A stretch of 64,000 nucleotides of DNA, taken from contig CAZJHX010000029.1 of the NCBI GenBank assembly GCA_964545715.1, forward strand, positions 1-64,000, in the 5' to 3' direction. This DNA comes from CAZJHX01 sp964545715. GTDB taxonomy: Bacteria; Myxococcota_A; UBA9042; GCA-2863065. The position numbers were made by a program, and so were the translations under genes. Below the pieces are notes generated by a model, which searched no databases, had not been told where the DNA came from, and worked only from the letters and a program-made list of their open reading frames with translations. Shown piece after piece: positions 34,201 to 49,200 of the stretch (within the stretch, counting starts at the first letter, position 1; each line of letters opens with the position of its first letter).

Positions 34201-37200
34201 CGCCAAGACCGGCGCCGCCGCGCTTGCGAAGGCGTTGGATGCAGATGAGAGCGCCACCGTACGCAATGCGGCCGCGCGAGCGCTGGGCGCGTACCCGGCC
34301 AAGGCGGCGCAGGAGCCCCTGATCGCCGCGCTCAGCGACGGGTCACGGGGCGTGCGTCAGACCGTATTGGCCGCGCTGTCCGGGCTTGGCTGGGCGCCCG
34401 AGTCGGACGTGGCGGCGGCCGTCGTGGCGTTGGCGCGCGAAGACTGGCCGGCGCTGGGGCGCCTGGGCGACGCGGCGACGCCAATCCTGGCGCGCGTCGT
34501 GCGCGAGACCGGCACGGACATCGGCAGCGTGGATCGCCGTGTGGGCGCGATCCAGGCGCTGGCCGCGGTGGGCGACAAAGCGGCCGCCGCGGCGGTCGAG
34601 CCGGGGTTGAGCGACATCGCGGGGCCGGTGCTGGCAGCGGCGTCACGGGCTACCGGACGCTGTGCCGCGCATGCACCCAAATCGGCGCGTCCGACGCTGC
34701 GAGCGCTGCTGGAGGACGCACGCGAGGCGGTCCGGGTAGAGGCGGCGGTCGCGCTGGGCCAGCTGGGCGACGTCGACGCGGTGCCCGCGCTGTCCGAGCT
34801 GGCGCTGAACGACGAGAACGACCAGGTGCGACTGGCCGCGTCGACCGCGCTGGCCAGCAAGACGCTGAAGCAGACGGGCTTCCTGGTGGGGCAGCTGGCG
34901 TCAGCTGACGAAGACGGCCGGGCAGCCGCGTGTCATGTGCTGGGCGACAGCGAGGACCCGGAGGTCATCGATCCGCTGATCGGGGCGCTGGGCGACGCGG
35001 TGGCACGAGTGCGCGCCGCCGCGACAAGTGCGCTGGAGAAGCTGGGTTGGACGCCGATCGGCGTTCGCGCCGACGTAGAAGACGCCGGGTACTCGCGCTG
35101 GCTGCTGCGGGCGGAGCTGCAGACGCTGCACGGCAAGGGCAAGCCACAGATCGACCTGCTGCGGCCACAGTTGAAGGCGCCGGACGCGCCGGCGAGGCGC
35201 TGCGCCATCGAGACGATCGCGCGCGCTGCGATGGCAGCGGCAGCGCCCGACGTGACAGTGCTCCTGGACGACGCCCATTGGGCGGTACGGCGCGAGGCGG
35301 CGCAGGCCCTGATCGCCCTGGGAGCGCTGCCGGACGCGGCGCCGCACTTCTTCCTGGCCGATGCGCCGCCGGCGGCAGAGACAAAGCCCAAGAAGAAGGG
35401 CAAGAAGGGCACGAAGTCCGAGAAGCCGGCGGCGGACCCGGCGATCGACGCGATCACGCGGGACACCGTCCTGGCCCTGGTGGCGCTGAACCGCATGGAC
35501 GAGGCGGCCGGTTACGGCGTGGCGGCGATCGATGCCTTGACCCGCGCCGTTCGAGAGCCGCCCGCCGAAGAGCGCGAGAGCGCTGCGGTCGCATTGGGCG
35601 GCCTGGGTGCGAGGGCGCGGCGCGAGGCGCCCGAGGCGAGTGCACAGGTACTGTCGCGCGTGTCAGCAGGGCTGGCGCACAGCGCAGCCGACCGCGTCGT
35701 AGACGTGCGATTGGCCAGCGTCGGCGCGCTGGCCGCGCTGGGCGACGCGGCGGGTGTCGCGGACACCCTGACGCGCACGGTGGCGGATCTCGATCCCGCC
35801 GTCCGCGCACAGAGCGCCACAGCCCTGGCCGCGATGGGGGACAGCGGCGCCACCGCCCTTGGCGGCTGCCTGGCCGACGAGCGAGCGGTCGTCCGGGCTG
35901 CGGCTGTGCGCGGACTGGGCGCCCTGCCCGCCGAGAGTATCGACGCGGCTGCGGTAGCCGCCGTGCTCAATGCCGACGTCAGCCCGACCGTACGCGCGGC
36001 CGCCGCAGCCACGCTCGGGGGCGTGGGCGCCTCACAGCTACAGGCCTTGTACAGCGCGCTTCAGCAGGATGCGGACGAGGCCGTCCGGGCGGCTGCTGCC
36101 GACGCCGTGGGCGCGGCTGCGGGAGCCGATCCGGGCGCGGTCGGAGAGGCGCAGCGGGCGCTGATCGCGGCGCTGGGCGACCGATACGCCGCGGTCCGAG
36201 AGGCGGCGCTCACTGCGCTGCATGCGATTGGCTGGCGCGCAGAGGGCCCCCTGGCGGAGGCGCTCGTGGCGCTGGCGCAGCAAGACTGGAAGGGCCTGGC
36301 CGCGATCGGCGCCCCGGCGATCCCGCTCCTGGCTCAGGTCGCCGCAGAGCGTGGAGCAGACGCGCCCAGCGTCCAGCGCCGGATCGGCGCATTGGAGGCC
36401 TTGGCGGCCGTCGGTGGGCCGGACACAGCGCCGGCGCTGGAGCGCTGCCTCGCAGACGAGCATGCGCTCGTGCGGGCAGCCGCGGCGCGGGGGATCGCGT
36501 ACCGTCACGCCGATGCGGCCGAGTCCGTCCGCCCGGTACTGCGCACGCTGCTCGTAGAAGATCCGCTGGCCACCGTGCGGGTCGGCGCCGCGATCGCGCT
36601 GGGTGCGCTGGGCGATAAGGACGCGGTGGGGCTCCTGCGGACGGCTGCAGCCGATGATCCCGAGCCCACCGTGCGATTCGCGGCCGCGGAAGCGCTGGCG
36701 TCGCCGGCGATCAAGGAGACCAGCTTCCTGATCGAGCGGCTGACGGACGCGCAGGCGGAGACGCGGATGGCCGCCGCCGACGCGCTCGGCCGCAGCGACG
36801 ACACGCGGGCGATCGACCCGCTGATCGCGGCGATGGGCGACGCGGACGCGGGTGTGCGCGACGCCGCCACTCGTGCCCTGGAGCAGCTGGGCTGGATGCC
36901 GCTTGGCGTACGCGGCGCGGTCGGCGACGTGGGTTACTCGCGCTGGGCCACGCGCGGAGAGACCGAGACGCGCACGGGCACGACGGACCAGAAGGCGGCG
37001 CTGACGAAGGACCTGAGCGATCCGTCCGCAGGCGTGCGGCGCTGCGCCGTGGAGGCCCTCGGGCGGTGGAAGGACGAGGCCCTGTTCGCGACGGTGCTTC
37101 CGATGCTGCACGACGCGGACCGGCACGTCCGGACGGAGGCGGCCATCGCGCTGGCGCTGCTCGGCCAGGCCCCGACCGACGGGCGAGACGGCGCGCTTAC

Positions 37201-40200
37201 GGCCGTCGCGTTGGGCCGCATGAGCGAGGCGGCGGCGCTGGGCGATGCGGCCGGACCGGCGCTGTCGCGTGCCGCGCTGGAGCACGATGACGACGAGCGG
37301 GTCGATGCGGTGACCGCGCTCGGCGCGCTGTCGACCGACGCGGCTGAGACGGCGTTGAGCGCGGCCCTGACGGACGCGGTAGATGCGGTCCGCCTGGCCG
37401 CCGCGCGCTCTCTCGGGCGCCTGGCCGCCGGAGTCCCAGCGCTGACCGCGACGCTGGCGGACGGGAACGCAGCCGTCCGAAACGCCGCGGCGAGCGCGCT
37501 GGCGGACTGCGGAGCGGCGGGCTGGAAGGCTCTGGAGGCGGGCTGCGACCGCGACGAGGACGCCGCGCGCGAGGCCGCGTGCGTTGGATTAGGCGCAACC
37601 GGCGACGCCAAGGCGGGAGCTCGGCTTGCGCAGCGCTTGAGCTCTGACTCGGCGGCCGCGGTGCGGCTGGCAGCGGCGCGCGCGCTGGGCCTGGCGGTCG
37701 ACGCAAAAGCCGGTGCGGCGGCGTTGGTCAGCGCCCTGGCCGGCGATGACAGCAGCGATGTCCGGCTGGCGTCGGCGCTGGCCCTGGCACCGTACGGACC
37801 CAAGGTGGCCGAGACGCCCCTGATCGACTCGCTGGCCGATGCGTCCCGCCGAGTGCGTGAGGGGGCCCTGCAAACCCTGGCGCAGCTGGGCTGGATGCCT
37901 CAAGACGAGATGGCGGAGGCCGTCGTGGCGTTGGCCAAAGAGGATTGGCCGGGCCTGGCGCGCGTTGGCGAGACGGCGATTCCGATTCTGAGTCGGGTCG
38001 TACGCGAGGCCGGCAAAGACGCGGGCAGCGTGGACCGGCGTGTCGGCGCGATCGTGGCGCTGTCATCCATGGGCAGCAAGAGCGCGCTCGCAGCCGTCGA
38101 CGCGGCGCTGCTGGATGTGGCCGGACCCGTGCTTGTGGCGGCCTCACGCGCGCTCGGGCGTCACAGCGCGCTCGCGAGCGCGGCCGCGCGACCAAAGCTG
38201 CGGTCGCTGCTGGACGACCCGCGCAAGGCCGTTCGCATCGAAGCAGCCGTGGCGCTGGGCCAGATCGGCGACGGCGACGCAGTGCCGAAGCTGACCGAGC
38301 TGTGCACCGAGGATCCCGAGGCAGAGGTTCAGCTGGCCGCCTCCACGGCTCTTGCCAGCCCGACGCTTAAGCAGACGGACTTCCTGGTCGGGCAGCTGTC
38401 GTCGCCCACCGTGGCGGTGCGGGTTGCGGCGTGCGCGGCGCTTGGCGCCAGCGAAAACCCCGAGGTGATCGATCCGCTGATCGGCGCCCTGGGGGACGCT
38501 GTCTCGACGGTGCGTGTCGTCGCCGCTGCGGCGCTGGAGAAGCTGGGCTGGACGCCGGTCGGTGTGCGCTCAGAGATCGGCGCCGCCGGATACGGGCGCT
38601 GGCTGCTGAAGTCCGAGGCGGAGAGCGAGTTTGGCGCGGAGCGGGATCAGCGCGCGCTGCTGGCCGCGCAGCTGGGCTCGGGCGACGCGATCGCCAGGCG
38701 CGCCGCGCTGGAGGCGCTCACCCGGATCGGTGACGCAGGCGGCGCGGAGCTGGTCTACGGCTTGCTGGACGACGCGCATTGGCTGGTCCGACGCGAGGCT
38801 GCGCAGACGCTGCTAGCGCTTGGCGCCATTTCGGACGTGACACCGACCTTCTCGGGCCCGGCTGCGCCTGCAAAGCCGGCCAAGGGCAAAAAGGGCAAGA
38901 CCAAGACCAAGACCAAGACCAAGACCAAAGCAGACGCGGTCGAGCCGGCGGTGCCGGAGGCGGCTCGGCGCGCCATCGCGACGTACGCGGCGCTTGGCCG
39001 CATGGATGAGGCGGCGGCCTTCGGCGTCCCGGCCATCGACGCGCTGACGCGGGCCGCGGCAGAGCAGCCGTCCGACGAGCGCATCTCGGCCTGCCGGGCC
39101 CTGGGCGCGATGGCGGTCCGGCTGCGCGCGGACGCCGGGGAGACCACTGAGCCGCTGAAAGCCCCGCTGAGCCGGTCGATCGTCGGCATGTCCGCAGCGC
39201 TGAAGCACACCGACGCTGAAGTGCGTATCGCCGCGGCCCAGGGCCTCAGTGATACGGGTGTGGCGGAAGCGTCCGCGCCACTGACCGCAGCACTGGCGGA
39301 CCCCGACTCCGCGGTGCGTTCGGGGGCGGCGGCTGCGCTGGCGACGCTGGCTCCGGCCGGACACGCGGCGCTGATCGACAGCCTGGGCAGCGACCGCGAC
39401 GAGGTCAGGGAGGCCGCCCTTTGGGGTCTGCAGCCCATCGTGGCCGACGTGGACGCCGGACCGATGCTGACCGTGCTTGCCGACGACCCCGAAGACAGCG
39501 TCCGGCTGGCGGCGGCGACCGCGCTGGCCGGCAGTGGAGAGACCAGTGGGCTGATCGCGGCGCTTCACACGGACGGCGACGAGCGGGTCCGAGCGGCGGC
39601 GGCCACATCGCTGGGAACCACGTCTGGCGACGCCGCTGTGCAGGATGCGCTTATCGCGGGGCTGGCCGACCGCTACTCAGAGGTCCGCGACGCGGTGTTG
39701 GAGTCGCTGCACGCGACAGGCTGGAGGGCGGTAGGCCCCATGGCGGAGGCGCTGATCGCCCTCGCCCGCCAGGACTGGACCGAGCTTGCCGCGCTGGGCG
39801 AAGCGGGCACGCCGATGCTGGCGCGCGTGGCTGCCGAGCGCGGAACGGACATCCCAAGCGTGCAGAGGCGGGTCGGGGCCCTGGACGCGCTGGCGACGCT
39901 CGGTGGCCCGGCGACGGCGAGCGCCTTGGCTGCCGGCCTCTCCGACGAGCACGCGCTGGTTCGCGCCGCAGCGGCGCGCGGGCTCTCGCGGCCCGACACG
40001 GGAGCCGGCGCCGAGGTGCTGCCCGCGCTGCGCACGCTCGTGGCTACGGACCCCGTCGCCAAGGTACGCACGGCCGCGGCGACCGCCCTTGGCGCGGCCG
40101 GTGACAAAGAGGCGGTGTCGATCCTGCGGTCCGTGGCCGAGAGCGATCGCGACGCGACAGTCCGCTTTGCCGCCGCGGAGGCGCTGGCGATGCCGGCGAT

Positions 40201-43200
40201 CCGCGAGACCTCGTTCCTGGTAACGAGGCTGTCGGACGCCTCGGCTGAGATACGCGCGGCGGCGGCTGAGTCGCTCGGTGACTGCGAAGATCCGAAGGCG
40301 ATCGAGCCACTGATCGGGGCGATGGGCGACGCGGACGCGCTCGTCCGTGACGCCGCCCAAAGAGCGCTGGCGAAGCTGGGCTGGATGCCGCTGGGCGTCC
40401 GCGCCGACGTCTCCGAGGTCGGCTATTCGCGTTGGGCCGGCCAAGCCGAGCTCGAGACGCGCACAGGCGTGACCGGCGACCAGGTTGGGGCTCTGCTGGT
40501 CGACGTGAAGGACGATGACGCGCGCATCCGGCGGTGTGCGGTCGAGGCGCTGGGGCGGTGGAAGGACGCCGAGCTGTTCGCTGCAGTGCGGCCGCTGCTG
40601 GACGACAAGAACCGCTTTGTGCGGACCGAGGCGGCCATCGCGCTGGGCCTGCTAGGTGGCGCGCCGACGGCGAGCGAAGACGGCGCCCTGTCGTATGTGG
40701 CGCTGGGTCGCATGCAACAGGCGGCCGCGCTGGGAGACGTCGCGGCGCCGGCGCTGGGACGTGCCGTGCGCGAGCACGCGCTGGACGACCGAGTCGCGGC
40801 GGCCGAGGCCCTGGGTGGACTGAGCGCCAAGGCCGCTGAAGCCGCGCTGTTGGCCGGTTTGACCGATGCGGTCGCGCTGGTGCGCGCCGAGGCTGCCGCC
40901 GCGCTGGGGCGGGTCGGCGCGGGTGTCGACGGTCTCGCAACGGCGCTGAGCGACGCCTCGAGCCCGGTGCGACTGACGGCGGCCGGCGCACTGGCTGCGT
41001 GCGGCAAAGCAGGCGCTGCTGCCCTTCTGAGTGCATGCGAGAGTGAGGACGCCGGAGCACGAGCGGCGGCATGTGCGGGTCTGGCGATCGGCAAAGACCC
41101 AGAGACGGCGCCCGCGCTGGTGACGCTGCTGAGCAGCGACGCGGAGGCCGTGGTGCGCGCGTCCGCCGCGACGGCGCTGGCCGATGTGGTGGAGCCCAAA
41201 GCGGGCGGCGCGGCCCTGGCGGCGGCGCTGGCAGACGACGACGCAAGCCAAGTGCGCATCGCCGCGGCGAGCGCCCTGCAGGCGTACGGGGCCAAGGTGG
41301 CTCAGCAGCCGCTTGTCGACGCGTTGGGCGACGCGTCTCGCGGCGTGCGACGGGCGGTGCTGTCCGCGCTGTCGGCGCTCGGGTGGGCGCCCAAGGACGA
41401 CCTGGCCGCCGTGATCGTGGCGCTCGCGCGTGAGGACTGGGCGTCGCTGGCGCGCCTGGGCGAGATCGCCGTACCGATTCTGGGGCGCGTCGTCGGGGAG
41501 AAGGGCGACGATCTCGGCAGCATTGACCGCCGCGTCGGCGCGATCGAGGCCCTGTCGAGCGTCGGTACAAAGGCGGCTATCGCCGCGATCACGCCCGCTG
41601 TACGGGATGTCGCCGGGCCGGTGCTGGTCGCCGCCAGCCGAGCCCTGGGACTGAATGCCTCGCTGGCCGATCCGGCTGTGCGGCCACACCTGCGCTACCT
41701 GCTGGCGGACCCGCGCAAGAAGGTCCGAGTCGACGCCGCGGTAGCGTTGGGCCAGCTGGGCGACGAAGACGCGATCTCGAAGCTCTCGACGATGTGCGTG
41801 GACGACCCGGATCCCGAGGTGCGGCTGGCGGCGTCTTCGGCGCTCGCAAGTCCGACTCTGAAGCAGACCGGCTTCCTTGTGCAGCAGCTGCTCTCTCCGG
41901 ATGCCGAGGTCCGCGCCGCGGCGTGCACGGCCCTGGGCCGCAGCGAGGACCCGGAGGTCATCGACCCGCTGATCGGCGCCATGGGCGATGCGGTGGCGCG
42001 CGTTCGCGCGGCCGCGGCGGCCGCGCTGACCGAGCTGCATTGGACGCCGGTCGGCGTGCGCGGCGAGATCGGAGATGCCGGCTACGGCCGGTGGCTGCTC
42101 AAGTCGGAGCTGGAGGCGGACCACGGCGCCGCGGACCAGCAGGCGTCGCTGCTGGGCGCCCAGCTGAAGTCGGGTGATGCGCCGGCACGACGATCCGCGC
42201 TGGAGGCGCTGGCGCGTGCGGGAGCGGATGTTGCGACCGCGGCGGTCGTGCCGCTGCTGGACGACGAGCACTGGTCGGTGCGCCGCGAAGCCGCCGAGAC
42301 GCTGGCGTCGCTGGGCGTGCTGCCGCCGGCGCCGGACGGATTCTTCGGCGTCCCGAGACTGATCGAAGCACCGCCCCCGCCGGAGCCGGAGACGCCCCCG
42401 GAGGAGGAGGCGAAAAAGCCGAAGAAGGGCAAGAAAGCCAAAAAGGCGAAGAAGGCCGAGCCGGCGCCCGCTGAGCCAACCGGGGACGAGGCCCCATCGG
42501 TGCCGATGATCGTGGACATCCCGCCGGTGCCGCCCCAGGCCGGTCGTGCGGCCCTGGCGCTGGTGGCCCTGGGCCGCATGTCCGAAGCGGCGCGGCTTGG
42601 CGTACCCGCGCTGAAACCGCTGGCCCGGGCGGTGGCCGAGCAGCCGATTTCAGAGCGCCATGCCGCGGCTGAGGCGCTGAGCTGGTTGGCGATCACGCTG
42701 CGCGCGGAGGCCGGCGAGGCCGCAACCGAGGCCGTGGAGCCCCTGTTGTCCGAGGTGAGCGCCGGCCTGGCGGTCGGACTCCAGGATGACGAGACCGTCG
42801 TTAGAGTCGCTTGCGCGACGGCGCTGGGCGCCGCCGGTCAGACAGCGGGGTCTGTCGCAGCGCTGGCGGGCTCTTTGCCTGACGAGGACGAGGGCGCACG
42901 TGCGGCGGCGGCCAACGGGCTGGCGGCCCTGGGCGAGGCCGGCGCGACCGCGCTCAACCAGGCGCTTGCGCACAAACAGGCCGTAGCACGAGCAGCGGCC
43001 GCTACTGCGCTGGCCAACGTGCCGTCCGCGGCGGACCGCGACCAGCTCAGCGCGCTGCTGGCGGGCGACGCCGACGTGTCTGTCCGCGTGTGCGCAGCCA
43101 GCGCTCTTGCGGCGACGGGTCACGGTCCTATCGGCGTGCTGGCCGCCGCGGTGGCCGGTGATGAGGACGAGCGGGTACGAACCGCGGCGGCCGTCGGACT

Positions 43201-46200
43201 GGGACAGGCAGCCACGATCGAGCCCACGGACGCCGCTGCGGCGACGGCTGCCCAGGGTGCGCTGATCAGCGCGCTGGGCGACCGCTTCTCGGACGTACGA
43301 GAGGCGGCGCTGGCCTCGCTGGCGCAGATCGGATGGCGGCCGGAGGGCGTGATGGCCGAGGCCCTGGTGCTGCTCGCCCGGCAGGACTTCCGCGGGCTGG
43401 GTGGGCTGGGCAAACCGGCAACGCCGCTGCTGGTCGGCGTGGTCCGCGAGAGAGGGTCGGACCCCGCGAGCCTGGAGCGGCGGACCGGGGCGATCGATGC
43501 GCTCAGCCGGATCAGCGGCCCGGACACGGTGGCGGCGATCGAGAGCGCGCTGGCCGACGAGCACGCGCTGGTGCGCGCGGCGGCGGCGAAAGCCATCGGC
43601 CGCAGACACGCCGATGCCGCACCCTCGGCCCGACCGATTCTGAGGGCGCTGCTGGCCAATGATGGCGTTGCCGGGGTGCGTATCGCTGCCGCCCTCGCGC
43701 TGGGGCTGCTGGGCGACATGGACGCGGTGACCCTGCTGCGCAATGCCGCCGAGCAGGACCGTGACGTGACCGTGCGCTTCGCCGCAGCGGAGGCGCTGGC
43801 GTCGCCGGCCATCAAGGAGACCACGTACCTGATCGCCAGCCTGAGCGACCCGGTCGCCGGACGGCGGGCGGCGGCCGCAGAGGCGCTGGGCGACAGCACC
43901 GACACCAGCGCGATCGACCCGCTGATCATCGCGCTGGGCGACGCGGATGCCGGCGTACGCGACGCGGCGCAGCGCGCGCTGGAGAAGCTTGGGTGGATGC
44001 CACTGGGTGTTCGGGCCGATGTGGCTGATACCGGATATGCGCAGTGGGCTTCGCGCGCCGCTATCGAGGCACGGACCGGGACGAGCAACGACCAGAAGAA
44101 GGCGCTGGCCCTGGAGGTCAAGAGCACGGACGCCGCGGCACGGCGCTGCGCGCTGGAGGCGCTGGGGCGCTGGAAGGACGCGGCGCTCTACGACGTGGTT
44201 GTGCCGCTGCTGGACGACGCCAACCGCCATGTCCGCGCAGAGGCGGCCATCGCGCTGGGCCTGCTGGGCGGTGCGCCGACGACGGGCGCCAACGGCGCGC
44301 TGGCGCTGGTGGCGATGGGACGGATGCGCGAGGCGGCCGCACTTGGCGACGTCGCCGGACCAGCCTTGTCACGCGCAACTCGCGAACATCGGCTGGCCGA
44401 GCGCACGGCGGCCGCTCAGGCGCTGGGCGTGCTGAGCGCAGCCGTCGCCGAGGCGGCGCTGTGTGAGGCCATCGCGGATGATGTCGCCGAGGTGCGGCTG
44501 ACCGCGGCCAGCTCGCTGGCACGGATAGGCGCCGGCGTGCCTGCGCTGTCGACCGCGCTGACCGACAGCGTTCGGCAGGTCCGATGCGCTGCTGCGGCGG
44601 CGCTGGCGCGTTGCGGCAAGGATGGCGCGGTCGCTCTCATCGGTCTGTGTGGTGCACCGACGGCTGAGGCTCGTGAGGCGGCCTGCCTCGGCCTGAGCAC
44701 GGTAGATGACGCAAAAGCGGCCGCTGCGCTGGCGGAGCGGCTGGACCGCGACGACACCGCGATGGTGCGTGTCGCCGCGGCTACCGCATTGGAATCGGCC
44801 GGACCGGCGACCCGGAAAGCTGGCGGCCCGGCGCTGGTGGCGGCCCTGGACTGCGACGAGCACAGCGTGGTCCGCGCGACGGTGGCACGCGCGTTGGTCG
44901 CATATGGGGCGGGCACGGCGCAGGAGCCGCTGATCCGCGCGCTGGGAGACAGCTCGCGAACCGTGCGCCAGCAGGTGCTGGAAGCCCTGGCGGCGCTGGG
45001 CTGGGTGCCGGCGGACGACATGGCGACCGCGGTGGTCGCGCTGGCGCGAGAGGACTGGCCGGCGCTGGCCCGCCTCGGTGAGACGGCACTGCCGATGCTG
45101 GCGCGAGTCGTGCGCGAGCGGGGCGGCGACGCCGGCAGCGTGGATCGCCGCGTCGGAGCTGTGAACGCGCTGGCCACCATCGACGAGGCCGCGGCTGTCA
45201 GCGCGATCGAGCCCGCGCTTCAGGACGTGGCGGGGCCGGTCCTGACCGCGGCCGCGCGGGCGATCGGCTTGCGCGCAGCCGCCGCCCCATCCACGGTCAT
45301 GCCGCCCCTGCGCGAGCTGCTGGGTGACCCCAGACCCAAGGTGCGCATCGAGGCGGCCGTTGCGCTGGGCCAGCTGGGTGACAGCGACTCAGTGTCCCTG
45401 TTGACGGCGCTGGCCGAGTCCGATCCGTCCGCGGAGGTGCGCCTGGCCGCCGCCGCGGCGCTGGCCAGCCCGCAGCTGAAGCAGACGGGCTTCCTGGTAC
45501 AGCAGCTGGGTGCGGCGCAGCCCGATGTTCGCGAGGCGGCCTGCCGCGCACTGGGCGACAGCGAGGATCCGGACGTCATCGACCCGCTGATCGGGGCGCT
45601 GGGCGACGCGGTGGCCGCGGTGCGCGCTGCGGCATCAGCCTCCCTGGAGAAGCTGGGCTGGACGCCGCTGGGCGAGCGCGGCGAGACCGCGGACAGCGGG
45701 TACTCCCGGTGGCTGCTCAAGTCGGAGTTGGAAGCGCTGCACGGCATCGCGGGTCAGCCGCAGATCACGCTGATCGAGGCGCAGCTCGGAGCGGGAGATG
45801 CCCAGGCGCGCCGGTCCGCACTGGAAGCCCTGGCCCGGGCGGGAGCCGTACAGGCCGAGGCGGTGGTGCTCAGACTGCTGGACGATGCGGACGCGCTGGT
45901 TCGCCGAGAGGCCGCGTTGACGCTGGCGGCGCTGGGCCTGTTGCCGCAGGCGCCCGACGGACTGTTCGGGATGCCGCAGCCCGCCGCAGCCGCGGTGGCG
46001 GCCCCCGAGCCCGAGGCGGAGAAACCGGCCAAGGGCAAGAAGGCCAAGGCCAAGAAGGGCAAGAAGGCGGAGCCGGAGCCGGAGCCCGCAGCAGCCGAGC
46101 CTGAGGCGCCGGCGATCCCGCCGGCCGCCGTGCACGCGTCTCTGGCGCTGGTCGCGCTGGGCCGAATGGATGAGGCAGCCGCGCTTGGTGTACCGGCGCT

Positions 46201-49200
46201 GGCGCCCCTGGTGCGCGCCATCCGAGAGCAGGTCCCGGATGAGCGACGCGCCGCGGTAATCGCGCTGGGCTCGTTAGCGACAGCTGTGGTGGAGACAGCC
46301 GGCGCGGAAGCCGGCGCGGCGCTGTTGGGCCACTGTGCAGATGGGCTGGCTGCCGGCGTTCAGGACGACGACGTAGAGGTCCGTTTGGTGGCCGCTGGCG
46401 CCCTGGCGCGCGTGGGTGGGCTGGAGCAGTCCACGAGCGCACTGGTCGGCGCCCTCGGCGACACCAACGCAGCTGTTCGCGCCAGAGCTGCGGCGTCGTT
46501 GGCGACCGCCGGCGAGCTGGGCGCGGCAGCGCTGAATACGTGCCTGGCGGACGAGACCGCGACCGTCAGGGCGGCGGCTGTGGCGGCGCTGCGAGCCATT
46601 CCGGGGCTGGCCTCGGCGGACGTGGTCGGCGGACTGGTCGCGGGCGACCCCGACAAGTTTGTGCGGCGGACGGCTGCCGCGACGTTGGGCGCGATCGGCG
46701 CCGAAGGGACGGATGCGTTGGCGCAGGCGCTGCGCCTGGATCCCGATGAAGCCGTGCGGGCCGCTGCAGCCACGGCGCTGGCATCAGCCGCCTCTGACGG
46801 CTCCCGGCGGGACGACGCTCAGAAGGCGCTGATCAGCGCGCTGGGTGACCGCTTCAACGACGTACGTGACGCGGCGCTGGCGTCGTTGAAGGCCATCGAC
46901 TGGCGGCCCGAGGGCGCCATGGCCGAGGCGCTGGTCGCGCTGGCACGCGAGGACTGGCCGGCGCTGGGCGAGCTTGGCGACGTCGGCTTGCCGCTGCTGG
47001 TTCGGGTCACGGGTGAGCAAGGTCTCGATCCGGCCAGCGTCAGCCGCCGCATCGGCGCCTTGAGCGCGCTGGGCGAGGTAGGCGGGGCCGAGGCGACCGC
47101 GGCGCTCGAGGCCGGGTTGAACGACGAGCATGCGATGGGTCGCGCGGCAGCGGCGCGGGGGATTCTGCGTAACCCGAAGACTGCGTCGGCAGACGTCCTG
47201 GTGCGCCTGCGCGAGCTGCTGCAGAGTGACCCCATCGCCAAGGTGCGGGTTGCCGTGGCGATCGCGCTGGGTGTGCTCGGCGACAAGAAAGCGGTTGGGC
47301 TGCTGCGGACTGCGGCCGAGAACGACCCGGATCTAACTGTGCAGTTTGCGGCGGCGGAGGCGCTTGCGTCGCCTGCGATCCGCGAGACCGACTTCCTGAC
47401 GGAGCGCCTGACCGATCCCGACGCGGAGGTGCGCGCGGCGGCCGCAGAGGCGTTGGGTCCCAGTGAGGACCCGAGCGCCGTCGACCCGCTTATCCGGGCG
47501 CTGGGCGACGCTGACGCGCTGGTCCGAGACGCGGCGCAGCGGTCCCTGGCCATGCTGGGCTGGGTCCCGCTCGGGGTCCGCGCCGAGATCGCCGACGTGG
47601 GCTACTCCCGCTGGGCGACGCGCACCGAGCTGGAGGCCCGAACGGGCGTGGCGGGGGACCAGAAGAAGGCGCTGGCCGTCGACGCCACCAGCGACGACGC
47701 GGCCGTGCGCCGTTGCGCGGCGGAGGCGCTGGGTCGTTGGAAGGACACGGCGCTGTACGACGTCGTGCGGCCGCTTCTGGATGACCCGAACCGCTTCGTG
47801 CGGGCCGAGGCAGCCATCTCGCTGGGCCTGTTGGGCGGCGCACCGACGACAGGTGCGGAGGGCGCGCTGGCGTTTGTCGCTCAGGGCCGGATGGCGGCGG
47901 CGGCGGCGCTGGGCGCGGTGGCGGCGGCACCGCTGGCTCGCGCGGTTCGTGAGCACGCCTTTGATGAGCGGGCTGAGGCGGCCGAGGCGATGGCGGCGTT
48001 GGAGCCTAAGGCGGCCCAGGCCGCGCTGTCGGACGCGCTGGGCGACGACGTGGCGCTGGTGCGGCGTGCGGCGGCGCAGTCGCTGGGCCGGCTGCAGACC
48101 GGGATCGATGCGCTGGCGACCGCCCTTGCCGACAGCGTGTGGGATGTACGCACCTCGGCTGGACGCGCGCTGGCGGCGTGCGGCAAGGCCGGGTTGGCTG
48201 CGCTGACAAAAGCGTGTGAGCGCGACGAGTCCGAGGCCCGCGAGGCGGCGTGCATCGGACTCGGCCACAGCGCCGACGCCAAAGCAGTGGCCCCACTGGC
48301 TGCGCGTCTGGCAAGCGACAGCGTCACGATTGTCCGGCTGGAGGCCGCGATGGGCCTGGGGCAGGCGATCGATGCCAAGGTTGGGGCGGCCGCGCTGGTC
48401 AAGGCCCTCGACGCGGACGCGAGCAGCGCCGTCCGGGCGGCGGTCGCCCGATCGCTGTTGCCGTACGGCGCCAAGGCCGCAGAGACGGCGCTGGTTGGGG
48501 CACTGGGCGACCCGTCACGCACGGTTCGCCAGACCGTCCTCGAGACGCTGGCCGCGTTGGGCTGGACCCCCGCCGACGACATGGCAACCGCAGTGGTCGC
48601 GCTGGCGCGGGAAGACTGGCCTGCATTGGCGTCGCTGGGCGCCATGGCCGTGCCCATGCTACGGCGCGTGCTGACGGAGACGGGTCGCGACGCCGGCAGC
48701 GTGGAGCGGCGCGTCGGCGCCGTGAGCGCGCTGACGTCGATCGGTGGCAAGGCCGCCGTGAAAGAGCTCACGGGGGCGTTGAACGACCTGGCCGGTCCGG
48801 TTCTGGCGCTGGCGGCGCGGGCCCTGGGCCGGCACGCGGACGACGTCGGAGAGGGCGGCCTGCCACGCCTGCGTGAGCTGCTCGAGGATGCGCGACCCAA
48901 GGTGCGGGTCGAAGCGGCCGTGGCGCTGGGCCAGCTGGGCGACGTCGACAGTGTGCATCGTCTGTCCGAGATCGCGACCGCGGACCCGGACGACGAGGTG
49001 CGGCTGGCGGCAGCCGCGGCGCTGGCCAGCAAGAAGCTGAAAAAGACCGACCTGCTCGTCGGCCAGCTGAGCGCGGCGACAGCGGAGGTGCGTGAAGCCG
49101 CGTGCGTGGCGCTCGGCGAAAGCGAAGACCCGGCCGTCATCGACCCCCTGATAGGCGCGCTGGGTGATGCCGTGGCAGGCGTCCGTGTAGCGGCGGCGGC

